A stretch of DNA of 64,000 bases from Alcanivorax nanhaiticus (GTDB taxonomy: Bacteria > Pseudomonadota > Gammaproteobacteria > Pseudomonadales > Alcanivoracaceae), in the NCBI RefSeq assembly GCF_000756665.1, contig NZ_ARXV01000001.1, positions 248,001 to 312,000 on the forward strand. Direction: 5' to 3'. Shown here one piece after another: positions 1 through 8,259 of the stretch. A model generated the notes under the pieces. That model saw only the letters and a program-made list of their open reading frames with translations. It made no database searches and was not told the origin of the DNA. Made by a program: the position numbers and the translations under genes. The number at the start of each line of letters is the position of its first letter. Positions within the stretch are counted from its first letter, which is position 1.

Positions 1-461
1 AGATGGGTATCCATGGTCGCCATGGCAGATGCTTCAACCTTGATCATCTGATTGGCGGGCACGGTCACTGTGAGAAAACTGAAGTCCGGACGCCCTTCGA
101 TTTTGAAAGCATAGCCGGGGTGATCCTTATCGCTTTCTATCACTGCATTATCGGGCGTGGCCTTCTCGGCAACGGCTTCGGCTGCGGGGGCCTCACTGAC
201 AGGAGCCGGTGCCGGCTCGGCCACGGTCTGGCTGGCAGACTGTTCCAGGGTGACCCCGATGCCCAGGTTCTGCAGCGCAGCACGAAACTTTTCGGCCACA
301 TCCGGGGTGACATTCTTGCGAATCACCACTGGAGCGCTGCGCAACACTTTTGATGCTTTTTCTTCTTCCGTTTTGAACAACGCGGCAAATCCGGTAATAG
401 CCTGCTGCAGCGCGGTTTCATCGAAATCATGGTGGATGCGAATATTCACTGTCTCGCTCAT
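1..461 (-). CDS. AIM24/TIGR00266 family protein with L7/L12-like N-terminus (partial)
   Basis: Third of three tandem paralogues on the minus strand; its 3' end lies outside the window, so only about 153 residues are visible. ATG at 461-459 is 10 bp after the stop of the preceding paralogue, with AGG in front of it. Roughly residues 40-75 (VVIRKNVTPDVAEKFRAAL) look like the helix-turn found in the C-terminal domain of ribosomal protein L7/L12. A proline/alanine-rich linker follows (about 78-105). Then comes the start of an AIM24-type domain (YAFKIEGRPDFSFLTVTVP, then EASAMATMDTH). The other two copies lack this N-terminal module. The biochemical role of the family is not known. Family call is firm; function is unknown. 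Confidence 0.8.
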   Translation of the reverse strand, partial: MSETVNIRIHHDFDETALQQAITGFAALFKTEEEKASKVLRSAPVVIRKNVTPDVAEKFRAALQNLGIGVTLEQSASQTVAEPAPAPVSEAPAAEAVAEKATPDNAVIESDKDHPGYAFKIEGRPDFSFLTVTVPANQMIKVEASAMATMDTH

Positions 462-471
462 ATCATGCCTC

Positions 472-1155
472 CTATGCGCGACGCTGCTTGAGGCCGGGCG
501 ACATGGCCCAACCGAAACTGCTTGGGTTATGAGACTGGCACCATACCGTTCCCTTGCCCTTGAATTTACACACCATGCCTTCCCCACCGAGGAAAGACTG
601 CAACCAGCTACTACCGGCCTTGGTGATGGAGAAATCCAGCGTTTCGTTGAAAGCCACGATATGACCGGTATCGACGATGTACTCGCCATCCACTTCCACC
701 GGATAAATAGCACCAAACGAGCTGACCACCAGCTTGCCGCTACCTTTCAGGTTCAGCCAGAACACACTCTCCCCGGAGAACAGTGACTTGAAGCCCTGCC
801 AGCCCAGATCAATCTCGACGCCGGATTCACAACACATAAACGAACCGCCCTGCACAATCAGGCTTTCGTTATCCAGCTCGTATTCCATCATATCGCCCGA
901 CAAGGTTGTGCCCATAATCACTTCGCCCTCACCGCTGGGAACAGAGAAGTGGTTCAGGAACAGGGACTCGCCGGCCACCATACGTTTCACCGCCTTCAAC
1001 AAGCCGCCTTTGCCGCGCTTGTGGGTGGTGGTTTCAATTCCCATGTTGCCACTCATGGCAATCATGGCACCGGCTTCTGCGGTGCAACTTTCCCCTTCTT
1101 TCAGGGTAATTCTGGCCGCGGCATTACCGGGGCGATGCAACAATTCAATATCCAT
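472..1155 (-). CDS. AIM24/TIGR00266 family protein
   Basis: A 227-residue member of the AIM24 (TIGR00266) family, a beta-rich fold related to tryptophan RNA-binding attenuator-like barrels. Family landmarks are the early EAGAMIAMSG segment (about 27-36), the GESLFLNHF segment (about 62-70), and a late VDTGHIVAF and FLGGEGMVCKFKGKGTVW region (about 160-205). There is no signal peptide or membrane segment. It starts 11 bp after the upstream paralogue, so the genes are surely cotranscribed. Homologues elsewhere are also often duplicated in tandem. No catalytic motif is visible; function unknown. Confidence 0.85.
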   Translation of the reverse strand: MDIELLHRPGNAAARITLKEGESCTAEAGAMIAMSGNMGIETTTHKRGKGGLLKAVKRMVAGESLFLNHFSVPSGEGEVIMGTTLSGDMMEYELDNESLIVQGGSFMCCESGVEIDLGWQGFKSLFSGESVFWLNLKGSGKLVVSSFGAIYPVEVDGEYIVDTGHIVAFNETLDFSITKAGSSWLQSFLGGEGMVCKFKGKGTVWCQSHNPSSFGWAMSPGLKQRRA

Positions 1156-1166
1156 TTTTCCCCCGG

Positions 1167-1829
1167 TTAGCGCAGTTTGGGATTCACCCAGCTGGTGATA
1201 CCACTGATTGAACGAGTCTGAATTACCACGCGGCCTTTCCCTTGCACGCGTGTCACCAGACCTTCGCCACTGAAAAAGCTGGAAAACAGGCCGGCAGCCA
1301 GCTGTAGCTTGAGCTTGATGGTCGGGTCGTACGCCACCAGGTGGCTGGTATCAACAATAAACTCGCCGTCCACTTCCCGCTCAAGCAGTGCACCATAAGC
1401 GCCGTACCAGACCTTACCGGTACCCTTCACTTCCAGCCGGAACAAACCTTCACGGGCAATCCAGGAAATGAAACCTGCCCAGCGCAGCCCCAGAGATACG
1501 GTTTCTTCACAAGCCAGAAACGCCCCCGGCTGCAGAAACAGGCTGTCGCCATTCAGTTCATGGCAGCGCACTTCACCGGGCGTGGGCTGCACAATAGTCA
1601 GCCTGGCCGGGCTGTCAGCATTGTTGGTAAAGCGGCTGACAAAAAGGGTTTCACCCCCCAAAAACTTGCGCAGCAAGCCACGTAGCAAGCCACCGTTAAA
1701 AATGGCTTTCAGATCCAGGCGGGCATCCATGCTGGACATGGCATCGGCCTCGGTAATCACACTCTCACCAGGCTCCAGATCCATATCAATGTAGGAAAAC
1801 GCCGCACCCCCTTTAATTTCAGTTTTCAT
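1167..1829 (-). CDS. AIM24/TIGR00266 family protein
   Basis: A 220-residue paralogue of its two downstream neighbours, first of the three after the protease. It shows the same landmarks: EADAMSSMDARLDL near residue 27, GGETLFVSRF near 58, VDTSHLVAYDP near 160 and FFSGEGLVTRVQGKGRV near 188. Its ATG (1829-1827) directly abuts the protease stop codon (1832-1830) with no spacer, which points to translational coupling. It is clearly diverged from the 472-1155 copy, so the duplication is not recent. Function unknown; an association with membrane stress or membrane-protein quality control is only suggested by the adjoining protease. Confidence 0.85.
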   Translation of the reverse strand: MKTEIKGGAAFSYIDMDLEPGESVITEADAMSSMDARLDLKAIFNGGLLRGLLRKFLGGETLFVSRFTNNADSPARLTIVQPTPGEVRCHELNGDSLFLQPGAFLACEETVSLGLRWAGFISWIAREGLFRLEVKGTGKVWYGAYGALLEREVDGEFIVDTSHLVAYDPTIKLKLQLAAGLFSSFFSGEGLVTRVQGKGRVVIQTRSISGITSWVNPKLR

Positions 1830-3050
1830 TTATTGCTCCCCAAGTTCACTTTGCGTGTTTTCATTCAGGTCATCCTTTTCCCTGTTATCGTCCTGTGGCA
1901 TTGCCGCCACCGCTTCCCTGACCTGCTCCTGCAAGGCCAGAAACTCCTTATCCAGATTGCGATAGTTGCCCTTTGAGTCCGCAATCATGGATTCCATGTT
2001 TTCGATTCTTTCTTGCGTGGCAGGATGGCTGCTTAACAGCGGCATGAGGTTATCAATCACTGCCTGACTGTCTTCATCTTCCAGCGCCTCACGCCGACGA
2101 GCCTCCTCTTCGATAATTTTTTCGAAGAACGACACTAGGCCATTGGGATTGATATTCGCTTTCTCCAGCAGATCAAAGCCGCGCTTGTCGGCGTCGGATT
2201 CGAAATCACGCGAGTAGCTTTGAGAAAGCAATAGTGGGGCAGCGGCACTAATCATGGCCATGATGCCGTTCACGTCTCCCACCAACGCTTGCACCGTCAG
2301 TACCAGCCCCGCTCTCGCCATGATCTGTCGCACACCATGTTGTTCAGTCACGTGGGCAATTTCATGGGCCAACACACCGAGCACTTCATCGGCATTTTCC
2401 GCGCGTAACAGCAGCCCGGAGTTCAGCACGATATAACCACCGGGTAAGGCAAAGGCATTCAGTTCGGAGTCATTGGCAATGTAGACGTTAAAGTCATAGC
2501 GGGAGGTATCTGCGCTTTCCAGCACCGGGGCGATAAGCGTTTGCAGTGAAGCTTTCGCGGCGTCAGTCTCGATCATGTTCTGGTTGATCTTGTACTGGGC
2601 AAGCGCACTTTCCCCAAGGGATTCTTCCCACTCAGCGGGCAAGGTCGGGGCAATCCACCCGGTAACCACATCCATATAAAGAATGAACAACAGCGGCACC
2701 GCCACCACCAGGCTTGCAACAGCACCCAACACGCTCCAGTTGAAAACGCGCAACCGACGAGCCCCCGCCACTTGGCGCGACAGGCCTTTGTGTTGTTGAA
2801 AATGCGGGTTCTTCAGTACGGAACGATCTGAGGTGTAAAGCTGCCAGTCGGGGTAATCAGGGTGCTCGAAAAATACCAGTCGATCGCTGGCACCTCCCAA
2901 GCGCGCCTTGACGCCAGCAAGGGGAAAGGCAACATTGCCTGCATCATTGCGGAAACGCACGGCACTGGCATCGATAGTGATGGTTCCAGATGCTTTTCCT
3001 TTGGCAAAAGCATCATGGAATGCGTGGCCCTCGACCTGTTGTGTCGTCAC
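1830..3050 (-). CDS. M48 family membrane-associated metalloprotease
   Basis: 406-residue zinc metallopeptidase of the M48 family. The zinc-binding HEIAH motif is at residues 229-233, and the third ligand is probably Glu284 in the FESDADKRG segment. Residues 1-100 form a cytosolic-looking N-terminal domain, and one membrane segment lies at about 105-127, so the protease domain is probably periplasmic. LNAFALPGGYIVLNSGLL (about 197-214) is the usual M48 edge-strand region. The tail (about 350-406) is acidic and low-complexity. The start is GTG at 3050 behind a strong GGAGG. First gene of a four-gene unit with three AIM24 paralogues. Substrate unknown. Confidence 0.88.
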   Translation of the reverse strand: MTTQQVEGHAFHDAFAKGKASGTITIDASAVRFRNDAGNVAFPLAGVKARLGGASDRLVFFEHPDYPDWQLYTSDRSVLKNPHFQQHKGLSRQVAGARRLRVFNWSVLGAVASLVVAVPLLFILYMDVVTGWIAPTLPAEWEESLGESALAQYKINQNMIETDAAKASLQTLIAPVLESADTSRYDFNVYIANDSELNAFALPGGYIVLNSGLLLRAENADEVLGVLAHEIAHVTEQHGVRQIMARAGLVLTVQALVGDVNGIMAMISAAAPLLLSQSYSRDFESDADKRGFDLLEKANINPNGLVSFFEKIIEEEARRREALEDEDSQAVIDNLMPLLSSHPATQERIENMESMIADSKGNYRNLDKEFLALQEQVREAVAAMPQDDNREKDDLNENTQSELGEQ

Positions 3051-3389
3051 TTTTTCCTCCCTGAAAGTGCGTCAACGGCGGCAATCCGGTGCTGTAATGC
3101 CCTGCACCACCGCCTGGTTCGAGCGCCCTTTATAGAGAAAAGCCCCTCCTCCGTAAACCTTTATCATTATGAATAAGGTACGGAATTTCTATTAATGCAA
3201 CCCTCAAGCGTGCTTGCCAGTCTCTTCTGTCATGGCAATCAAGCGAACGGCAGTCCCAGCCTCAGGCCCCAAAAGCATCACAAAAGAAGATCAATTCAAG
3301 TAATTTTTCTCCATTTTTATCAACTTTAAAGATACTAAAATACACCTCATTACCGATCAGGCATCTCCGCCTGATTGAAGGAGGTCACC
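3051..3389. other. AT-rich divergent intergenic region
   Basis: About 340 bp between the divergent protease and pirin genes. It must hold promoters for both. The AT-rich block at about 3300-3350 precedes the pirin gene, and an imperfect dyad around 3160-3180 lies upstream of the protease. No convincing -35/-10 pair or operator could be fixed. No small ORF with a ribosome-binding site was recognised. Confidence 0.5.
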
Positions 3390-4088
3390 ATGATTAAGCT
3401 TCGCAACCGCAATGAACTGGGCCATGCCCGCCATGGCTGGCTGGATACGCGGCATCATTTTTCCTTCGCCAACTATTACGATCCAGACCGAATGCATTGG
3501 GGAGACCTGCGAGTATGGAATGATGACACCATTGCCCCGCAAACCGGCTTCCCTGCGCATTCACACCGGGAGATGGAAATCATCACCTACGTGCGCAAGG
3601 GCGCTATCACCCACAAGGACAGCCTGGGCAACACCGGGCGAACCGAAGCGGGCGATGTGCAGGTGATGTCTGCAGGTACCGGCATTACGCATAGCGAGTA
3701 CAACCTGGAGGACACGGAGACAGAGATTTTCCAGATCTGGATTCTGCCCAATGCCACCGGGATTGAACCTGGCTGGGGCACTCGGCCTTTCCCGAAAGGC
3801 AGCCGTGCGGGCGCGTTTGAAGTGCTGGCCAGTGGCTATGACACGGATAACGACGGACTACCGATTCATGCCAACGCACGAGTGGTGGCGGCAACCCTGA
3901 ATCAGGGCCAACTCACCGAGTACCCTCTGGAAGCGGGGCATCATGCCTACCTGGTTCCCGCTAAAGGCCGTGTTCGCGTGAACGGCGTACTGGCTGAAAC
4001 CGGCGACGGCCTGGCCATCCGCGATGAAACCGTGTTGGTGGTGGAGGCAGAAGCCGACAGCGAGGTCGTTCTGGTAGAAACGGCATAA
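3390..4088 (+). CDS. pirin family protein (YhaK-like cupin)
   Basis: 232-residue bicupin of the pirin family; YhaK-type members have quercetin 2,3-dioxygenase activity or act as redox-sensitive cupins. The N-terminal cupin carries the conserved run RHHFSFANYYDPDRMHWGDLRVWNDD (written here in part: RHHFSFANYYD, then WGDLRVWNDD). The metal ligands are expected to be His in GFPAHSHREME (about 55-65) and His/Glu in GTGITHSEYN (about 100-109). The start is ATG at 3390 behind AAGGAGG; the in-frame TTG at 3375 has no site and was not used. A hairpin at 4092-4118 follows the stop. Substrate unknown. Confidence 0.88.
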   Translation: MIKLRNRNELGHARHGWLDTRHHFSFANYYDPDRMHWGDLRVWNDDTIAPQTGFPAHSHREMEIITYVRKGAITHKDSLGNTGRTEAGDVQVMSAGTGITHSEYNLEDTETEIFQIWILPNATGIEPGWGTRPFPKGSRAGAFEVLASGYDTDNDGLPIHANARVVAATLNQGQLTEYPLEAGHHAYLVPAKGRVRVNGVLAETGDGLAIRDETVLVVEAEADSEVVLVETA

Positions 4089-4091
4089 TGG

Positions 4092-4118
4092 CACAGGGCT
4101 CTCCCGCAGAGCCCTGTG
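4092..4118. terminator. strong hairpin after the pirin gene
   Basis: An 11-bp perfect stem (CACAGGGCTCT with AGAGCCCTGTG) and a 5-nt loop begin 3 nt after the pirin stop codon. There is no clear U-run behind it, so it may be a weak terminator or a 3'-end protecting hairpin. Confidence 0.6.
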
Positions 4119-4212
4119 ACTCAAACTCTCCCCCCTTCCCTGAAAACAGACTTGGCACGGTTCCCGCTTGTCTCCTATCACTGACCTTGAGTCGTGGTTT
4201 CAAGGAGGGAAC

Positions 4213-5499
4213 ATGCTACCGCTGATTGTGCCCATTGGTGCCGTACTGCTGGGGGTGGCGCTGTTGCTGCTGGGCAGCGGGCTACTCAATACCCTGCTGG
4301 CGGTGCGCGGCAGCCTGGAAGGCTACAGCGACAGCTCGCTGGGCTTGATCATGTCTGGCTACTTTCTCGGCTATTTCTCCGGCACCTTTGCCGCACTGCC
4401 CCTGATTCGCCGTGTCGGACATATCCGTGCCTTTGCCATGTGTGCGGCGCTGGCCGCCTGCTCTGCCTTGCTGCATGTGATGTTTGTGGAGCCCTGGGTG
4501 TGGATGGCCCTGCGGGTGATGAATGGTTTTGTGCTGGTGATTCTCTACACCGTGGTGGAGAGCTGGCTGAACGGGCAGACGCCGGCGGAGCAGCGTGGCC
4601 GGGTGTTTGCGGTGTACATGGCGGTGAACCTGGGCGCACTGGCCGCCGCGCAACAGCTGTTGCGACTGGAATCGGCCATGTCGTTCATGCTGTTTGCGGT
4701 CGCAGCTATGCTGATCAGCGTGAGTCTGGTGCCGGTAACCTGGACGCGCTTTGCCCAACCGCCGGTGGAAACCGTAACCCGGCTGCGCTTCAAGGCACTC
4801 TATAAAGCCGCCCCCGTGTCGGTAGCTGGTGCCTTGCTTTCGGGCCTCGCCATGGGGGCTTTCTGGGGGCTGGGGCCGGTGTATGCCAGCCGCGCTGGGC
4901 TGGACAGTGGCAGTGTGGCCACCTTTATGAGCATGGCCATTCTCGGCGGAGCACTGTTTCAGTATCCCCTCGGGCGCTACTCCGATACCCATGACCGTCG
5001 TACGGTTCTGATGGTGATCTGCCTGGCTGCCGCCGGGGCCGCCGGGCTGGTGTGGTTGTCGAGCAGTGTGCCGGTGTTGTTGTATCTGGCTATCGGCATT
5101 TACGGCGGCCTGGCGTTCTGTGCTTACCCGGTAGCGTTGGCACATATGATCGATCGGCTGGACTCGGATCAGATTCTGTCTGGCGGCAGCAGTGCGCTGT
5201 TTCTGCATGGTGTCGGGGCGGCGGTTGGCCCCGCCCTGGCGGGCCTGCTCATGGAATTGCTGGGCGCCCGCTCACTGCCACTGTACTTTGTGATCATGCA
5301 GGTCGCGCTCGCACTCTATACCCTTATGAGACTGCATGTTTTGCGCGAAGATCTCTCCGATCACTCCAGCCACTTTGTGCCCATGGTGCGCACATCACAG
5401 GTAGCATTGGAAATGATTCCGGAGGAGGACACAGAAGAAGACGCAGAAACGGCAACGCCGCCGTCCTCCGTCAGCCAGACAGAACAATCCCCAGATTAA
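4213..5499 (+). CDS. MFS transporter, YcaD-like
   Basis: 428-residue major facilitator protein with about 12 hydrophobic segments. The start is ATG at 4213 behind CAAGGAGG; an upstream in-frame start at 4168 would add 15 residues without a site. It begins LPLIVPIGAVLLGVALLLLG and shows the MFS loop-2 region around GYFLGYFSGTFAALPLIRRVGHIRA. The cytosolic tail is acidic and ends in a Ser/Thr/Pro-rich stretch. The overall pattern, including the VPMVRTSQVALEM segment before the tail, matches the YcaD-like transporters of Pseudomonas and relatives. Substrate not established. Monocistronic. Confidence 0.82.
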   Translation: MLPLIVPIGAVLLGVALLLLGSGLLNTLLAVRGSLEGYSDSSLGLIMSGYFLGYFSGTFAALPLIRRVGHIRAFAMCAALAACSALLHVMFVEPWVWMALRVMNGFVLVILYTVVESWLNGQTPAEQRGRVFAVYMAVNLGALAAAQQLLRLESAMSFMLFAVAAMLISVSLVPVTWTRFAQPPVETVTRLRFKALYKAAPVSVAGALLSGLAMGAFWGLGPVYASRAGLDSGSVATFMSMAILGGALFQYPLGRYSDTHDRRTVLMVICLAAAGAAGLVWLSSSVPVLLYLAIGIYGGLAFCAYPVALAHMIDRLDSDQILSGGSSALFLHGVGAAVGPALAGLLMELLGARSLPLYFVIMQVALALYTLMRLHVLREDLSDHSSHFVPMVRTSQVALEMIPEEDTEEDAETATPPSSVSQTEQSPD

Positions 5500-5510
5500 C
5501 CCGCCTTGCA

Positions 5511-5567
5511 GGAACGGACGTTCCGCCGTGATTCGTGCAGGTTTCGCGGCGGAACCGCCGCTCCCAC
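5511..5567. repeat. REP-like palindrome
   Basis: Contains GCGGCGG-AA-CCGCCGC (5546-5561) followed by CTCCCAC. The same core recurs at 6391-6457, 17838-17908 and 61815-61842. It lies just past the MFS stop codon. Confidence 0.75.
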
Positions 5568-5605
5568 CGGCAAGCAATGCGCTGAATAACAGAACCTTCG
5601 CTTTT

Positions 5606-5640
5606 GACTTTCGCAACTCGAAACTCGCTTCTCGTCACTC
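5606..5640. repeat. degenerate 7-bp tandem array (GNNNCTC)
   Basis: Five consecutive 7-mers with a fixed frame: GACTTTC, GCAACTC, GAAACTC, GCTTCTC, GTCACTC. Read on the other strand the unit is GAGNNNC, the same unit as the arrays at 54194, 54281, 57435 and 58313. It lies in the 345-bp gap between the MFS and CBS genes. Confidence 0.75.
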
Positions 5641-5675
5641 ATCACCCGGTTTATTACCCCGCCAGTGCTCGGATC

Positions 5676-5697
5676 GCCTGCGGGCAGGCTCCTACGG
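5676..5697. repeat. REP-like palindrome, Pseudomonas type
   Basis: GCCTGC-GG-GCAGGC followed by TCCTAC; this is the common REP core orientation seen in pseudomonads. The rest of the 5500-5844 gap holds the two other repeats and, near 5765-5840, the presumed promoter of the CBS gene; no further gene is seen. Confidence 0.6.
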
Positions 5698-5844
5698 AAA
5701 ACACCGCAATCCCGGCTCCACAAAACCTCCCGCAATGTCTCTCGCCAGAGTTGGCACGGTTTACGCAGTATTAGGGGTAACCAACGACAGAAATGCCGTT
5801 ATCACCATTATGAATAACCTGAGAACAATGCGAGGGGTAACCCC

Positions 5845-6264
5845 ATGGATTCTGCATCTATCAAAGACCTGATGAGCACCCGTTATGCCCAGATCACTCC
5901 CGACATGCCGGTGGTTGAAGCCTCCAGCAACCTGATCAAGCAGGACATGCTGGGCAGCCCGGTAACCGACGAAGCAGGCACCCTGGTGGGTTGGATCAGC
6001 GAGCGGGAATGCCTGCAGGCCGCGCTACAGGTGGTGTATCACAACCAACGGGTGGCTACGGTGAAAGACCTGATGCAAAGCGAAGTACTGACGGTATCGC
6101 TGGATAGCGATGTACTGTCGCTGGCCCAGCAGATGCTCAATGCCAAGCCGAAGATTTACCCTGTGGTGGATGCCGACAACAAGGTGCTTGGCGTCATCAG
6201 CCGCCGCCACATTCTCAATATGCTGGATCAGAAACTGGCCGAACTGAGCAAGAAAGCCAGCTGA
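5845..6264 (+). CDS. CBS-domain pair protein
   Basis: 139-residue protein made of two CBS motifs: about residues 8-60 (IKDLMSTRYAQITPDMPV then GSPVTDEAGTLVGWISERE) and about 72-125 (VKDLMQSEVLTVSLDSDV then YPVVDADNKVLGVISRR). CBS pairs bind adenosine nucleotides and act as stand-alone sensors or regulatory subunits. No enzyme domain is attached. The start is ATG at 5845 behind GAGGGG. No neighbour indicates a partner, so its role is open. Confidence 0.9.
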   Translation: MDSASIKDLMSTRYAQITPDMPVVEASSNLIKQDMLGSPVTDEAGTLVGWISERECLQAALQVVYHNQRVATVKDLMQSEVLTVSLDSDVLSLAQQMLNAKPKIYPVVDADNKVLGVISRRHILNMLDQKLAELSKKAS

Positions 6265-6275
6265 GCGGCCTCTTT

Positions 6276-6306
6276 GTGCATCATTTTGGGTCACAAAATG
6301 ATGCAC
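6276..6306. repeat. 13-bp perfect inverted repeat
   Basis: Arms GTGCATCATTTTG and CAAAATGATGCAC with a 5-nt spacer, 12 bp after the CBS stop codon. There is no U-run on either strand. It could be a terminator-like hairpin for the convergent CBS and DUF3299 genes, or a protein-binding site. Confidence 0.65.
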
Positions 6307-6390
6307 CATAAGGCATCACTCCTCTGTGCTCGCGGGAATCAGGCAAACGGAGCGAGGCGCCCACAACCTGGCTGCAGGCGCGTTGTCTTT

Positions 6391-6457
6391 GTGGGAGCGG
6401 CGGTTCCGCCGCGATGTTCGCGTCTGCTTCGTTTCGCGGCCGAACGGCCGCTCCCAC
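6391..6457. repeat. REP doublet (inverted pair)
   Basis: Outer arms GTGGGAGCGGC (6391-6401) and GCCGCTCCCAC (6447-6457) enclose two inner palindromic cores. It lies between the convergent CBS and DUF3299 genes, the usual location of BIME-like elements. Confidence 0.8.
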
Positions 6458-6479
6458 AGCTAGCAGCAGTGGGGCCGGC

Positions 6480-7019
6480 TTACTGCGGATAGCCGGTAAA
6501 GGGCTCCGCACTTTTGCCTTCCAGCACATAACCCGCGGTGCCGTATTCGGTATCCTGGCTGGAGACTTTCAATGTGCCTTCTAACCACATGGCATCCACC
6601 GCCAGATCCAGTGGCACGCCCCGCCCTTCCATCTTCACCAGAATAATCTGGTTGCGCGGCGGCGGCGGCGTATGAATGCAGGCGCCGAAATACGGCACCA
6701 GCAAAAATTCCCGTACATACTCCTCATCGCCATCCAGGGGAACACCGTAACCGGGAATACGCACAGCAGTATTATCCAGTGATTGTTTGAGCGGGGCTTC
6801 GCGCCAGGCCTTGTCGATGGCATCCATCATCCTCTCGCCCTTGTCATCACCGTCTTCGATACTTTCCGGCTCCTCGTCACCGTAGATTTCCTCGAACAGG
6901 GCACCGTAGACCTTTTGCGGCTCGTACCCTGCTGGCACCAGGTCATCCCATTCCAGCTCACGTGCCGCCATGGCGTGAACACTGAGAGTCAGACAAAACA
7001 GGAGGATCAATACACGCAT
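6480..7019 (-). CDS. DUF3299 periplasmic protein, end of Zur operon
   Basis: 179 residues with a Sec signal peptide (MRVLILLFCLTLSVHAMA, cleavage near ALA/RELEW). The DUF3299 signature PYFGACIHTPPPPRNQ lies around residues 108-123. It abuts the ABC permease stop (1-bp gap) and is the last gene of the minus-strand zinc operon. The gene order ZrgA-type protein, ATPase, permease, DUF3299 matches the zinc-regulated PA4063-PA4066 cluster of Pseudomonas aeruginosa. Family members are predicted periplasmic partners of MacB/FtsX-like ABC systems. Molecular role unknown. Confidence 0.88.
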   Translation of the reverse strand: MRVLILLFCLTLSVHAMAARELEWDDLVPAGYEPQKVYGALFEEIYGDEEPESIEDGDDKGERMMDAIDKAWREAPLKQSLDNTAVRIPGYGVPLDGDEEYVREFLLVPYFGACIHTPPPPRNQIILVKMEGRGVPLDLAVDAMWLEGTLKVSSQDTEYGTAGYVLEGKSAEPFTGYPQ

Positions 7020-7020
7020 G

Positions 7021-8259
7021 TCAGTTCCTTGGTGTCAGGCCATCGGCCAGACTGTTACGGAAGGCTTTCTCTGCCGGGATTAACCCGGCCAGAGACCCGG
7101 CAACAAGAATAGCGGCTACGGCAGGCAACTCGCGCAGGGCCAGAAAATGCTCCGGCAAACGCAGGGACCACTCTACCAGCGCCAGTGGAGCCAGGCCCCA
7201 CTGGGCCACAAACAACACCAGCAGCCCGAGCAGGCACCCCATCACCGTCAGGCACAGGCTCTCGCCGACAATGATGCCGTACACGGCCCACCGGCCAGCG
7301 CCTGCGGCCCGCAGTACTGCCAGCTCATGACGCCGCCCCTCCAGGGCCGCCAGCACCGTGGATACCAGCACCAGCAAAGCCACCACCAGCACCGCCAGCG
7401 AGGTGGCGCGCAGGGCATTTTCGCCGGCGGCGGTAATTCGCCACAGCCGCTGCAATTGCACACCGGGAATTATGGCGCTGAGCGGTTCGGGCTTGTAACG
7501 CGACAACTCCCTTTGCAGGCTCAATACTGCGGTGCGCCGTGTGAGCCCCAGCATCACCGCATTCACCGAATCGGGTTTGTCCGCTTGCTGGCCGGGCAGC
7601 GGAGGCATCCCGGAGAGGAAAGCGCCGCCATTGTGGATGGCCGCCATGCCGGCAAGGGAAATATGCAGACTCTGATCCACCGGGGTCCCGGTGGGAGCCA
7701 GCACGCCAACCACAGTAAAGGGATGGTTATCGTGCTCGACGATGGCCGGACCGCTTGCCCCATGGGCAAGCACCACTTTGTCTCCCTGCTGGTAATTCAG
7801 CTGGCGCGCCACAGCACTACCCAATACCACCTGATCTGCGCCGACAAACCATTCGCCCTGCTGCAGAGCCAGCGCCTGATCACGACCATATCGGTAGTGA
7901 GTCAAATAGGCCTCATTGGTGGCCACCACTGGAAAACCGCGATGGGAATCACCAAGGGCAATAGGAATCCACCACTTCACATCCGGGTGTTGCGCCAGAT
8001 GCTCCACGGTTTGCCAGCGAATACCGGCGGTAGGATCACTGAGCCGGAAGACGCTGTAGAGCAGGATATTCATGGGCCCGCCACGGGCACTGACAATCAG
8101 GTCGATACCTGACACCGTGCTGGCAAAGTTGGCGCGCACCTGATGGCGCACCCGGTCGATGCCCACAATCATCAGCACGCTCAGGGCAATGGCGGCCACG
8201 ATCAGTAGCGCCGAGGTCCGACGGGTTCGCAATGACGCCAGTATCACCTTAGGCAGCAT
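7021..8259 (-). CDS. ABC transporter permease, MacB/FtsX-like
   Basis: 412 residues with one N-terminal membrane segment (about 18-36), a large periplasmic MacB_PCD-type domain (about 40-270), and three C-terminal membrane segments of the FtsX domain (about 280-310, 335-360, 380-400). ATG at 8259 lies inside the end of the ATPase gene (11-bp overlap) behind GGGAGGGCGACC, so the two are translationally coupled. MacB-type permeases usually do not import; they act mechanically or export from the periplasm. In this zinc operon the system probably handles zinc-binding proteins or membrane zinc homeostasis, which is inference from the PA4063-PA4066 parallel. Confidence 0.88.
   Translation of the reverse strand: MLPKVILASLRTRRTSALLIVAAIALSVLMIVGIDRVRHQVRANFASTVSGIDLIVSARGGPMNILLYSVFRLSDPTAGIRWQTVEHLAQHPDVKWWIPIALGDSHRGFPVVATNEAYLTHYRYGRDQALALQQGEWFVGADQVVLGSAVARQLNYQQGDKVVLAHGASGPAIVEHDNHPFTVVGVLAPTGTPVDQSLHISLAGMAAIHNGGAFLSGMPPLPGQQADKPDSVNAVMLGLTRRTAVLSLQRELSRYKPEPLSAIIPGVQLQRLWRITAAGENALRATSLAVLVVALLVLVSTVLAALEGRRHELAVLRAAGAGRWAVYGIIVGESLCLTVMGCLLGLLVLFVAQWGLAPLALVEWSLRLPEHFLALRELPAVAAILVAGSLAGLIPAEKAFRNSLADGLTPRN

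Noticed and set aside
4282-5208. 308-aa minus-strand ORF opposite the MFS gene
   Set aside because: His/Gln-rich translation typical of antisense reading of a GC-rich gene; no start signal.
7147-8112. 321-aa plus-strand ORF opposite the ABC permease
   Set aside because: Gln/His-rich antisense shadow of a gene with clear family features.
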